A DNA stretch of 8,410 bases from Rhodospirillales bacterium (GCA_029879665.1 JAOUPW010000055.1:1-8410), one strand, 5' to 3'; counted from the stretch's first letter, positions 1-6,397 are shown. A program made the numbers and translations. The notes: generated from the sequence alone by a model not told the origin.

Positions 1-87
1 TGCCGGCGCCTATTTATCTCGCCGTCTGTATAATCCCCGGCAGGCCGAGTGCTCAATTTTAAACGCCACAGTCTAGTCGCGAAAGTA

Positions 88-207
88 ATGCAGAACGAGG
101 AATTAATATCCGAAGCAATGCTTTTAATCGCCGGTCGGGGCTTGCTTCTTGACGTTTCAAATAAAGTAGCCAATATTATTCGTCAGCAGCAAAACCATAC
201 GAGTTAA
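88..207 (+). CDS. Possible 39-aa small ORF, unknown
   Basis: An ATG at 88 opens 39 codons ending in TAA at 205-207; the frame is open back to position 34, so a GTG at 49 could also start it. The product begins MQNEELISEAMLLIAGRG and ends RQQQNHTS. Its central half is rich in Leu, Ile, Val and Ala with spacing that could form an amphipathic helix, and it has no low-complexity bias. The ribosome-binding site is poor (GAAAG just before the ATG). It could be a small protein, the tail of a decayed gene, or chance. I recognise no family. Confidence 0.18.
   Translation: MQNEELISEAMLLIAGRGLLLDVSNKVANIIRQQQNHTS
149..179 (+). promoter_or_regulatory. Possible sigma70-type promoter for the SDR-amidohydrolase pair
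   Basis: TTGACG at 149-154 matches the -35 consensus at five of six positions. TATTAT at 174-179 matches the -10 consensus at five of six. The 19-nt spacer is longer than the optimal 17, which weakens the case. Transcription would start near 186, leaving a leader of about 200 nt before the SDR start codon, which includes the inverted repeat at 254-278. Confidence 0.25.
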
Positions 208-253
208 TCCTAACCTTATTCCCGGTAAAATCGTGCCGTCTGGGCATGGTCAG

Positions 254-278
254 GGGGTCGTTCGCTGACTAAGACCCC
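254..278 (+). repeat. Inverted repeat GGGGTC/GACCCC
   Basis: GGGGTC at 254-259 and GACCCC at 273-278 form a perfect 6-bp stem with a 13-nt loop. The sequence after it (GCGCTTTCCTTATTT) has only a broken T tract. It could be a weak terminator for a gene left of the window, a leader hairpin of the SDR transcript, or chance. Confidence 0.2.
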
Positions 279-386
279 GCGCTTTCCTTATTTGGGGACT
301 GATATCGGACCTCCGCGGCGCCATCGGCAGGGCCGACGCCGAACGGCTGTAAAGTGGGGATTGGCCGCAACTAACGCAGGAATATC

Positions 387-1145
387 ATGACGTCGGAAAA
401 AAAAGTAGCCTTAGTGACGGGCGGCGGGACAGGAATTGGCCAAGCCGCGGCGTTGGAGCTTCAAAAAACAGGGCACAACGTTGTTATTATCGGCCGCCGC
501 CCCGGCCCGTTGCAGGAAACCATCGACATGGGTCTTAAAGACGGCCCGGACATGTTGGCCATTCCGGCGGATATCGGCGATCCGGAGCAAATCCGGGCGT
601 TTTTTGCGAAAACCCGCGAGACGTTTGGCCGGCTCGACATCCTATTCAACAATGCCGGCGTCGGCGCGCCGAGGATTCCGATGGAGGATCTGAAACTCGA
701 AGATTGGAAACGCGCCGTCGATGTTAATCTGACGGGATCTTTCGTCTGTGCCCAGGAAGCGATCAAGATCATGAAGGATCAGACGCCGATGGGCGGCCGT
801 ATCATAAACAATGGATCCGTATCCGCCCATTCGCCCCGGCCGGACACGGTTGCCTATACTTCGACCAAGCATGCCATGACCGGTATGACAAAGAGCATTG
901 CGCTGGATGGCCGCCGTTATGACATTTCCTGCAGCCAGATCGATATCGGAAATGCCGACACGCCGCTCGGTGGACGTATGAAACACGGTGTTCCGCAGGC
1001 GAACGGAGAGGTAATGGCGGAGGCCGTGATGGATGCCAAGCACTGTGGCGAAGTCGTCGCCTACATTGCCGGCCTGCCTAAAGAGGCGAATGTCCTGTTT
1101 ATTACAATTATGGCGACCAAAATGCCGTTTGTCGGCCGCGGTTGA
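387..1145 (+). CDS. SDR-family NAD(P)-dependent oxidoreductase
   Basis: A classical short-chain dehydrogenase/reductase of 252 residues, the usual length for the family; these enzymes interconvert alcohols and ketones (or lactols and lactones) using NAD(P) in the cytoplasm. Seen in the sequence: the glycine-rich cofactor motif T11-GGGTGIG-18, the NNAG motif at 88-91, Asn114, and the catalytic Ser144 and Y157xxxK161 with the standard 12-residue gap between Ser and Tyr. Two arginines after beta-2 (R37-R38) suggest NADP(H) preference. The tail ATKMPFVGRG resembles a subset of proteobacterial SDRs. The start is supported by AGGA at 378-381, five nt before the ATG. The amidohydrolase begins 47 nt downstream, so the pair is probably one transcript. 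An SDR beside a LigI-like hydrolase fits oxidation to a lactone followed by hydrolysis, but the substrate is unknown. Confidence 0.95.
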   Translation: MTSEKKVALVTGGGTGIGQAAALELQKTGHNVVIIGRRPGPLQETIDMGLKDGPDMLAIPADIGDPEQIRAFFAKTRETFGRLDILFNNAGVGAPRIPMEDLKLEDWKRAVDVNLTGSFVCAQEAIKIMKDQTPMGGRIINNGSVSAHSPRPDTVAYTSTKHAMTGMTKSIALDGRRYDISCSQIDIGNADTPLGGRMKHGVPQANGEVMAEAVMDAKHCGEVVAYIAGLPKEANVLFITIMATKMPFVGRG

Positions 1146-1192
1146 ACGCCCACAGACATCCCGTAGCGAATTAGCAAGATGAGATCAAAAAT

Positions 1193-2080
1193 ATGACCCC
1201 AACGGAAATCCTAAACTGCATCGCCCCCGATCGTAATCCGCGGAAACCGCATATCAAGCTGCCGGCCGGGGCCATTGATACACATGTACATGTGTTTGAA
1301 GACAAATACCCGCTTTCACCCGGCCGGGGATATAATCCGCCGGAATCTCCGCTAAGCGAGTTAAGGCATCTTCACGCGACCTTGGGCGTCGACCGTGTTG
1401 TATTTGCCCAGCCCTCGATCTATGGCATCGATAACTCCGCAATCGCCGACGGAATGAACGCGTTGAATGCGGAAACGCCGAACCGGGCGCGCGGTATCAT
1501 TGCCTGCAATTTGGATATTACGGATAAGGAATTGGAAGATTTCGACGCCATGGGCATGCGTGGAGTCCGCCTCAATACGGATAATAAGGGCGGCATGCCA
1601 ATGGAATTCGACGATATTCCGGAACTCGCGGCGCGGATTGCGCCGCTAGGCTGGCATATTGAATTTCTTTTTCCGGGCAAGGACATTATTGACCTGGTTC
1701 CGGTTTTCAAGGCAATCAAGATTCCGATCTCGATTGCTCATTTTGCGTATCAGCCAGCGACTGCGGGAGTCTCCGCCCCAGGCTTCCAAGCGCTTCTTGA
1801 TTTGGTTCGCGACGGCAACACTTGGGTCAAGATTTCCGGGGCGAACCGCATCAGCGAAACGGATCTTCCGCCCTATGACGATGTAAAGCCAATGGCCGAG
1901 GCGTTGGTTGAGGCAAACGAGGACAGGCTGGTATGGGGTTCGGACTGGCCGCACCCGAACAAGTACGAGGTCAACCCGAATGATGGCGACCTGGTCGACG
2001 CGTTTGGCGATTGGATTACGGACGAAGCGATGCGCCGGAAAATAATGGTCGATACGGCGGCGGCGTTTTACCGCTTTTAA
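1193..2080 (+). CDS. LigI/COG3618-like amidohydrolase (probable lactone hydrolase)
   Basis: A 295-residue TIM-barrel protein of the amidohydrolase superfamily, of the group containing 2-pyrone-4,6-dicarboxylate hydrolase (LigI), 4-sulfomuconolactone hydrolase and sugar-lactone hydrolases; predicted cytoplasmic. Seen: the beta-1 motif D29-T-H31-V-H33, the group signature QPSIYGIDN at 73-81, RGVRLN at 123-128, H155, the barrel histidine H183, a KISGANRIS stretch at 213-221, and the C-terminal WGSDWPHPN at 248-256 whose D251 should be the general base that activates water. From memory, LigI uses H31, H33, H180 and D248; the H-to-D spacing of 68 is the same here. The full set of catalytic residues argues for an active enzyme. 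The ribosome-binding site (GATGAG, 1179-1184) is weak, which fits coupling to the SDR gene. Hydrolysis of a lactone is inferred from the family; the exact substrate cannot be stated. Confidence 0.9.
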   Translation: MTPTEILNCIAPDRNPRKPHIKLPAGAIDTHVHVFEDKYPLSPGRGYNPPESPLSELRHLHATLGVDRVVFAQPSIYGIDNSAIADGMNALNAETPNRARGIIACNLDITDKELEDFDAMGMRGVRLNTDNKGGMPMEFDDIPELAARIAPLGWHIEFLFPGKDIIDLVPVFKAIKIPISIAHFAYQPATAGVSAPGFQALLDLVRDGNTWVKISGANRISETDLPPYDDVKPMAEALVEANEDRLVWGSDWPHPNKYEVNPNDGDLVDAFGDWITDEAMRRKIMVDTAAAFYRF

Positions 2081-2087
2081 GTCTGTT

Positions 2088-2103
2088 TTTATCCAGGGAT
2101 AAA
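2088..2103 (+). terminator. Weak stem-loop after the amidohydrolase gene
   Basis: TTTATC (2088-2093) and GATAAA (2098-2103) pair perfectly around a CAGG loop, eight nt after the TAA stop. The stem is A/T-rich and no T tract follows, so this is at best a weak terminator or an RNA 3'-end structure. Confidence 0.2.
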
Positions 2104-2113
2104 TCCGCCATTG

Positions 2114-2410
2114 TTACATTAATCGCGCTGGTGGGCATGCTTCGCCGGGAAATCCTACGTGGGCGATAGAGAATCTTGCAAGGGCCATCACATCGCGCCG
2201 GGTATTATTCATAATGCCGAGCGGTTGCCACGGACAAAACGCGTCGGTCCATATGTCCGCTTTGCCCCGCGCCGCCGTTAGGCGCGCTATTTGTTTGAAA
2301 GCTGCGACAACACTCAACTTGTCGAGTTGGGAACAGTGAATTACATTTACGGATGCAATATCCTCGACGCACGGCCAATTCTGTGAAATGGGGCGTAATA
2401 ATTCCTGCCA
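2114..2410 (-). pseudogene. Possible remnant of a DUF938-like SAM methyltransferase
   Basis: The minus strand is open through this gap, with its frame running on across the transporter start to 2473. The stretch around NWP and then SVNVIH, followed by AAFKQIARLTAARG and ADIW, resembles by eye the C-terminal half of DUF938 class I methyltransferases (the WP..., INMIHIS, and F...ARLL.PGG....YGP blocks). The N-terminal SAM-binding region is missing, there is no good ribosome-binding site, and the tail bears no likeness. If real, it is a dead fragment. A chance open frame opposite a gap is the main alternative, and this call is tentative. Confidence 0.22.
2313..2331. repeat. Inverted repeat upstream of the transporter gene
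   Basis: CTCAACT (2313-2319) and AGTTGGG (2325-2331) form a 7-bp stem with one G-T pair around the 5-nt centre TGTCG. It lies about 95 nt before the transporter ATG, a position suitable for an operator. No regulator gene is present in the window to link it to. Confidence 0.2.
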
Positions 2411-2411
2411 T

Positions 2412-2418
2412 GGGGGAG
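2412..2418 (+). promoter_or_regulatory. Ribosome-binding site of the transporter gene
   Basis: GGGGGAG lies seven nt before the ATG at 2426. It selects that start over another ATG at 2410, which runs out of frame into a stop after nine codons. Confidence 0.6.
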
Positions 2419-2425
2419 CTTCGTC

Positions 2426-3949
2426 ATGGCGCAGGATAAGCAGGATGGTCAAAATACTGTTGAAGAAGAACATAGGGTATTGGGTAACGGTAAAGGGCCT
2501 GCTTCCACACAGCCGCTTTCCGCAAAATGCCTGATAGCATTAATCGCCGGACCGGCACTCGCTGTGCTGCTGCTTTTGCTTCCGGCCCCGGATGACATGA
2601 AACCCGAAGCCTGGCGATTGGTGGCGCTGGCGGCTTGGATGGTGGTGTGGTGGCTTGGTGAGGCAGTGCCGATTCCCGCCACCGCGCTTCTGCCGATTCC
2701 TATGATGCCGCTATTGGGCGTTTCGAATATGAAGCCGGTGGCTGCAAATTATGGCCATACGCTGATATTTTTATTCCTCGGTGGTTTCTTGTTGGCGGCG
2801 GCCATGCAGCGTTGGGGGCTGCACAAACGCATCGCCCTTAAAATTGTCAGCGTAGTTGGCACTGGTCCCGGCGGCATTATTATCGGATTTATGTTGGCTA
2901 CCGCATTTTTATCGATGTGGATTTCAAATACAGCGACAACGATTATGATGTTCACTGTCGGTTTATCGGTTGTCGAATTCATTTCCCAGAAAACTCCGGA
3001 TCGTACGATTGTGCGGAATTTTGGTGTCGCGCTAATGTTGGGAATTGCCTATTCGGCTTCAATTGGCGGCGTCGGCACGCTTATCGGCACGCCGCCCAAC
3101 GCGCTCCTGGCTAGTTTTCTACAAAGTACCTACGGTATAAATATCGATTTTTTCACCTGGATGAAATTGGGCGTGCCCGTGGTATTGGTGATGCTGCCAA
3201 TTGCCTGGTTAGTGTTGACACGATTAATTTTTCCCGTGCGCGAACTAAATATTGGTGATGCCAGCGGCGTTATTAAAGATGAGCTCGCTGCCCTTGGTTC
3301 AATGTCGAAGGGGGAAAAAGCCGTTGCAATTGTATTCTGTTGCGCGGCGCTAGGCTGGATTTTACGCAAGCAGGTTGCTAGTTGGACCGGTCTTCCAATA
3401 AATGACACAGCGATTGCGATCATTGCCGCAACGGTGCTCTTCGCTTGGCCGATTTCGCTCAAAAAAGGCCACTTCGTTCTCGACTGGAAATCGGCGCAAA
3501 ATATTCCCTGGGGCATTTTGTTGCTGTTTGGCGGCGGCCTTGCCCTTGCCGGAGGATTTAAGAGTACCGGGCTTGCGGAATGGATCGGCGGGCAAGTGTC
3601 CGGGTTTGACGTGAGCACATGGGCCCTTGTCTTGATCGTTACCATGTCGATTGTTTATCTTACCGAGATTACATCAAACACGGCCTCGACCGCGACGTTC
3701 CTGCCTATCTTGGGTGCAGTGGCGGTTGGCCTTGGGCTTGATCCACGGATGCTGGCGATCCCCGTGGCCATAGGCGCTTCTATGGCGTTCATGATGCCGG
3801 TGGCGACGCCGCCCAACGCGATCGTTTTCTCCTACGAGGAAATGAAACTTGGCGATATGGTGAAAGCCGGGTTTTGGCTTAACATCGTGGCGATTGTCGT
3901 TAGCTTCGGGGCAATGTATTTCCTTGCTCCCCTTGTGTTTGATTTGTGA
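2426..3949 (+). CDS. DASS/SLC13-family sodium-coupled anion (dicarboxylate) transporter
   Basis: An inner-membrane transporter of 507 residues in the divalent anion:Na+ symporter family (COG0471), whose members import succinate, malate, citrate, sulfate or related anions with sodium. A charged N-terminal segment of about 33 residues precedes many hydrophobic helices. Both halves of the internal repeat carry the family signatures: SNT at 167-169 and again at 417-419, which in the homologue VcINDY help bind sodium and carboxylate, and the TPPN motifs at 222-225 and 461-464. The C-terminus is a hydrophobic helix ending VFDL. All diagnostic motifs are intact, so it should function. It lies between the amidohydrolase and the OsmC gene and may supply the substrate of the SDR-hydrolase pair; this is inferred from position only. 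The family does not fix the substrate; a C4-dicarboxylate or a sugar-acid-like anion is most likely. Confidence 0.93.
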   Translation: MAQDKQDGQNTVEEEHRVLGNGKGPASTQPLSAKCLIALIAGPALAVLLLLLPAPDDMKPEAWRLVALAAWMVVWWLGEAVPIPATALLPIPMMPLLGVSNMKPVAANYGHTLIFLFLGGFLLAAAMQRWGLHKRIALKIVSVVGTGPGGIIIGFMLATAFLSMWISNTATTIMMFTVGLSVVEFISQKTPDRTIVRNFGVALMLGIAYSASIGGVGTLIGTPPNALLASFLQSTYGINIDFFTWMKLGVPVVLVMLPIAWLVLTRLIFPVRELNIGDASGVIKDELAALGSMSKGEKAVAIVFCCAALGWILRKQVASWTGLPINDTAIAIIAATVLFAWPISLKKGHFVLDWKSAQNIPWGILLLFGGGLALAGGFKSTGLAEWIGGQVSGFDVSTWALVLIVTMSIVYLTEITSNTASTATFLPILGAVAVGLGLDPRMLAIPVAIGASMAFMMPVATPPNAIVFSYEEMKLGDMVKAGFWLNIVAIVVSFGAMYFLAPLVFDL

Positions 3950-4015
3950 TTTAACGGTTTTTGCGACGCGCCTTCTCCCAGCAAGCACGCTTTATGATTG
4001 CAGCGGCGATGTGTT

Positions 4016-4031
4016 ACGGTGCCACCACCGT
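4016..4031. repeat. Perfect inverted repeat upstream of the OsmC gene
   Basis: ACGGTG (4016-4021) and CACCGT (4026-4031) are exact reverse complements around CCAC, about 50 nt before the OsmC start. The spot suits a small operator or a leader hairpin. It does not resemble the AT-rich OhrR operator known for peroxide-controlled ohr genes. Confidence 0.25.
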
Positions 4032-4073
4032 CCGGAATAATTTCGTGGCCAGAAAGACGGCTTTTCTCAAAAC

Positions 4074-4078
4074 GAAGG
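4074..4078 (+). promoter_or_regulatory. Ribosome-binding site that favours the second ATG of the OsmC gene
   Basis: GAAGG ends one nt before the ATG at 4080 but seven nt before the in-frame ATG at 4086. Normal spacing therefore favours translation from 4086, giving a 403-residue product. Confidence 0.5.
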
Positions 4079-4079
4079 C

Positions 4080-5297
4080 ATGAATATGACCAAAACACCA
4101 CTCGAAGAAATCGGCGATCCCCTTTACTACATTGCGGGCAATGCCACTGAAGCTGGATTTCCGGTACCGCCCAATCCACATGGACAGTCGCTGCGCACTT
4201 GGGTGCGTTCTCTCGGCGGCATGCAGAAGGAAGCTCTTGTGGTTTCTGCCGCAACAGGGACCGCTTGGCGGTTTGCTTGTGATGAAGCCGCCCATCTCGG
4301 CGGCCACAATAAAGCCCCCAATCCCCTTACTTATCTCAGCACGGGTATGATTTCGTCCTATATGAACGAAATCACCGCACTTGCCGAACAGCGGAAGATC
4401 GGGCTCGGAGATCTCAAGCTCATCCTCGATAATTTTTATTACCGCGAGGGCGATTTCCGTAAAGGCACGATGACCAGCGGTGCCCTGCCGCCGGAACTCA
4501 GCGTTGCTTGCGAAGCGGATTGTAACGATCAGACCTTGAACACGCTCTTGTACGAAGCCGTTGCGGCCTCACCGTTGAATGGTTTGGCACGCGGCGTTCA
4601 TCCCAGTTTGTTCACCCTGATTCACAACGGAAATGTCATTACGCCAGAACAGGTGACGCCATTGAAGGCAGACCCATTTCCAAATCCGGGTGATAATTTC
4701 CCAAAATTGATCCCGGCCGCCGACAGCGCCGCTGTGCCGTCACTCATTGAATATTTGATGGAGGAGGATGAAAAGTACGGCGCCTTTAAAAAAACCCGAA
4801 CTAATTCCCCTGATCTTGGCGCCGATAAACTGCTCCTGCATATGCACAGCACGTGTGTTCAGCGTGACGACGGAATCAAAGAAATTTATAAGGAACAATA
4901 TGGTCCCGCGACCCCAAGCTGGAAGTACCTGTCGGATGAAGCTGAAGGCTTCGGCGGCCATGGCAGAGCCCCTGACGCGGCGTCCTTGATCTCGGCTGGC
5001 ATCGGTCTTTGCTTTATGACTCAAATAGGACGGTTCGCGCATATGGCAAAGCTGCCGCTCACGGGTTACAGCATCATTCAAGATACACATTTCTCTCTTG
5101 GGGGCGCATCAGGCGGCACCGGTCAGGCGGGTGTCGCCCAACCGGTCGAAACGCATGTTTATATGGAGACCGAGACGGGAGATGACGTGGCCCAACAGAT
5201 TCTGGGCGTCGCCGAGCGTACCTGTTTTTTACACGCATTTTGCCGGGATGATTTGAAACCCAAGGTGCGCGCGCTGAAGCCTTCCCGGACAGCATAG
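4080..5297 (+). CDS. Tandem two-domain OsmC-family protein
   Basis: A cytoplasmic protein of 405 residues, nearly three times the usual 140-residue OsmC/Ohr length, with no signal peptide. It holds two OsmC-like units, roughly 50-185 and 268-400, joined by a charged linker. From DEAAHLGGHNKAP (68-80) and DEAEGFGGHGRAP (286-298) onward the halves align without gaps at a fixed offset of 218 residues. OsmC and Ohr reduce organic hydroperoxides with two cysteines. The C-terminal unit has both, C311 and C382 (plus C388), whereas the N-terminal unit has S93 and S164 there. The glutamate after Pro in Ohr's active site is absent from both (L83 and A301). I infer one catalytic and one structural or ligand-binding unit in a single-chain version of the usual homodimer. 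It may be a detoxifying enzyme for the neighbouring pathway, or a diverged non-peroxidase. Start is likely the second ATG, 4086. Confidence 0.85.
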   Translation: MNMTKTPLEEIGDPLYYIAGNATEAGFPVPPNPHGQSLRTWVRSLGGMQKEALVVSAATGTAWRFACDEAAHLGGHNKAPNPLTYLSTGMISSYMNEITALAEQRKIGLGDLKLILDNFYYREGDFRKGTMTSGALPPELSVACEADCNDQTLNTLLYEAVAASPLNGLARGVHPSLFTLIHNGNVITPEQVTPLKADPFPNPGDNFPKLIPAADSAAVPSLIEYLMEEDEKYGAFKKTRTNSPDLGADKLLLHMHSTCVQRDDGIKEIYKEQYGPATPSWKYLSDEAEGFGGHGRAPDAASLISAGIGLCFMTQIGRFAHMAKLPLTGYSIIQDTHFSLGGASGGTGQAGVAQPVETHVYMETETGDDVAQQILGVAERTCFLHAFCRDDLKPKVRALKPSRTA

Positions 5298-5380
5298 GCA
5301 TCGATTGTCTAACATCAACGCCTGTGGGACAGATTGAGGGGATTTCATCAGGGAGGATTTCCAGCGCATCGTGGTGACTG

Positions 5381-5581
5381 AAAGGAACGAAGATGAGACG
5401 GAAATCCATGAACACGGAAGATCCTGCGGAGAAGGCGGTACGGAACATCCGGCGCCGAAGCGGCAAGCAATATTCGGCGGAAATTCGTCTCAATACATGC
5501 TTCGGTCCACAACCCCTTCAACCAAGAACGCCATCTCTGCAATCGACAAACCTTCAAGATCAAGCGGCTAGATTAATGTGA
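5381..5581 (+). pseudogene. Decayed IS3-family OrfA transposase fragment, internally rearranged
   Basis: AAAGGA at 5381-5386 precedes an ATG at 5393 (a second ATG is at 5408) and a 62-codon frame ending at 5581. Residues EKAVRNIRRRSGKQYSAE followed by IR closely resemble the start of IS3-family OrfA proteins (the ...VREVRRRTRRKFSAEEKIR... pattern); the likeness stops at about 5488. The rest of that frame is unlike any transposase. On the opposite strand, 5558 down to 5493 reads LEGL, SIAE, EG and SMY, in the order of the next OrfA block (...VLEGLRGE.SIAELCRREGI..SMYY...), then an in-frame stop. The gene therefore seems to have lost most of its length and to have had the following segment inverted. 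It encodes no working transposase. The plus-strand likeness is good; the inverted part is tentative. Confidence 0.55.
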
Positions 5582-5592
5582 AAATGCATTTT
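5581..5592 (-). terminator. AT palindrome after the ABC operon
   Basis: AAAATGCATTTT is a perfect 12-bp palindrome lying 14 nt after the ATPase stop, next to a T run on the plus strand (5589-5595). With no G/C stem it is a poor candidate for an intrinsic terminator. Confidence 0.15.
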
Positions 5593-5605
5593 TTTGCGCT
5601 TCAAT

Positions 5606-6397
5606 TCAACCCAGCGCCGAATCATCATCCAGGACCTCGCCCCGTTCGCGCTGGAACATGTCGAGCAGGTCATGGACGGTCAGGCCTTGGCGGGCTTCGC
5701 CTTCCACGTCTAAAATCACCTGTCCCTGGTGCAGCATCACAGTCCGCGTTCCCACTGCCAGGGCCTGGGCCATGGAATGAGTGACCATCAGGGTGGTCAG
5801 GCCCTGTTCGGCAACGATGTTTCTGGTCAGCTCCAGAACGAAGGCGGCGGTCTTGGGGTCGAGCGCCGCCGTGTGCTCGTCGAGCAGCAGAATTTTCATG
5901 GGCTTGAGGGTTGCCATCAACAGGCTTACCGCCTGGCGCTGGCCGCCGGACAAGAGTTCCATCTTATCTTCCAGCCGGTCTTCGAGCCCCAGGCCCAGCC
6001 GTTCAAGAAGGCCGCGGAAGGTTTCCCGGGTCGGCGGCGATATGGCCCGGGCCAGGCTACGGCCCTTGCCCCGGCTGGCGGCCAGGGAAAGGTTTTCCTC
6101 CACACTCAGCGTGCCGCAGGAACCGGCCAAGGGGTCCTGGAACACCCGGGCGACCAGGGCGGCGCGCTTGTGGGTCGGCCACGGGGTCACGTCGACGCCG
6201 CCGACCAGCACCCGGCCCTCGTCGGGCGCCGCTTCGCCGGCCAGGGCATTCAGCAGGGTACTCTTGCCGGCGCCGTTGGAACCGATAACGGTGACGAACT
6301 GACCGGCGGAAATTCCAAGGTTCAGGCGACGCAGCGCCGGGGTCTCCATGGCGGTGCCACGGTTGAAGGTCATGGAAAGGTTCTGCAGTTCGATCAT
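5606..6397 (-). CDS. ABC transporter ATP-binding protein, TrpXYZ-like importer
   Basis: The 263-residue nucleotide-binding subunit of an ABC importer, acting on the cytoplasmic face of the inner membrane to power uptake. Every ATPase motif is intact: Walker A GSNGAGKST at 39-47, Q-loop Q87, the signature LSGGQRQ at 149-155, Walker B ILLLDE at 169-174, the D-loop ALD at 178-180 and the switch histidine H207. DEHTAALD, with His where most ABC ATPases have Pro, is typical of the COG1101 group that accompanies COG4120 permeases and COG2984 binding proteins. The start ATG overlaps the permease stop as ATGA (6394-6397), with GGGGA three nt upstream, so translation is probably coupled. It is the last gene of the operon. 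The C-terminal 20 residues are acidic and have no known role. Substrate is set by the binding protein, not this subunit. Confidence 0.95.
   Translation of the reverse strand: MIELQNLSMTFNRGTAMETPALRRLNLGISAGQFVTVIGSNGAGKSTLLNALAGEAAPDEGRVLVGGVDVTPWPTHKRAALVARVFQDPLAGSCGTLSVEENLSLAASRGKGRSLARAISPPTRETFRGLLERLGLGLEDRLEDKMELLSGGQRQAVSLLMATLKPMKILLLDEHTAALDPKTAAFVLELTRNIVAEQGLTTLMVTHSMAQALAVGTRTVMLHQGQVILDVEGEARQGLTVHDLLDMFQRERGEVLDDDSALG

Larger units (their letters stand above)
1..386. other. 5' non-coding region upstream of the SDR gene
   Basis: No convincing gene was found on either strand. The stretch is A+T-richer than the right half of the window. It contains one short open frame (88-207, listed separately), a possible promoter (149-179), a G/C inverted repeat (254-278) and, at 29-34, a perfect TATAAT without a recognisable -35 partner. 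It probably carries the control region of the SDR-amidohydrolase pair. The end of any upstream gene lies outside the window. Confidence 0.5.
2081..2425. other. 345-nt gap between amidohydrolase and transporter genes
   Basis: This gap has no convincing plus-strand gene. It holds a weak AT hairpin just after the amidohydrolase stop (2088-2103), a possible decayed minus-strand methyltransferase-like frame (2114-2410), an inverted repeat (2313-2331) and the strong ribosome-binding site of the transporter (2412-2418). Its length suggests that the transporter has its own promoter, although I could not place one with confidence. Confidence 0.5.
5298..5605. other. Convergent intergenic region with mobile-element debris
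   Basis: The OsmC gene ends at the left edge and the minus-strand ABC operon ends at the right edge. Between them lies a transposase remnant (5381-5581). No clear terminator with a G/C stem and T tract was found for either gene. A 12-bp AT palindrome at 5581-5592 is the only structured site near the ABC operon end. TGTGGGAC at 5323-5330 could be near the left end of the lost insertion sequence, but no matching right end is visible. Confidence 0.6.

Noticed and set aside
1..60. Promoter based on TATAAT at 29-34
   Set aside because: The -10 match is perfect, but the sequence 17 nt upstream (GCGCCT) does not resemble a -35 box, and the start codon it could serve is about 350 nt away.
642..1043. 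Minus-strand 133-codon frame opposite the SDR gene
   Set aside because: It is opposite the catalytic core of a clearly coding SDR and resembles nothing.
2410..2439. ATG at 2410 as a start before the transporter
   Set aside because: It is out of frame with the transporter, reaches a stop after nine codons, and overlaps the ribosome-binding site of the real start.
3130..3645. Minus-strand 171-codon frame opposite the transporter gene
   Set aside because: It lies wholly inside a gene with intact SNT and TPPN motifs, and its translation is Pro/Ser/Thr-rich without recognisable domains.
5323..5605. A complete insertion sequence with terminal inverted repeats
   Set aside because: Only a fragment of OrfA is present, no OrfB exists, and no matching end to TGTGGGAC was found on the right.
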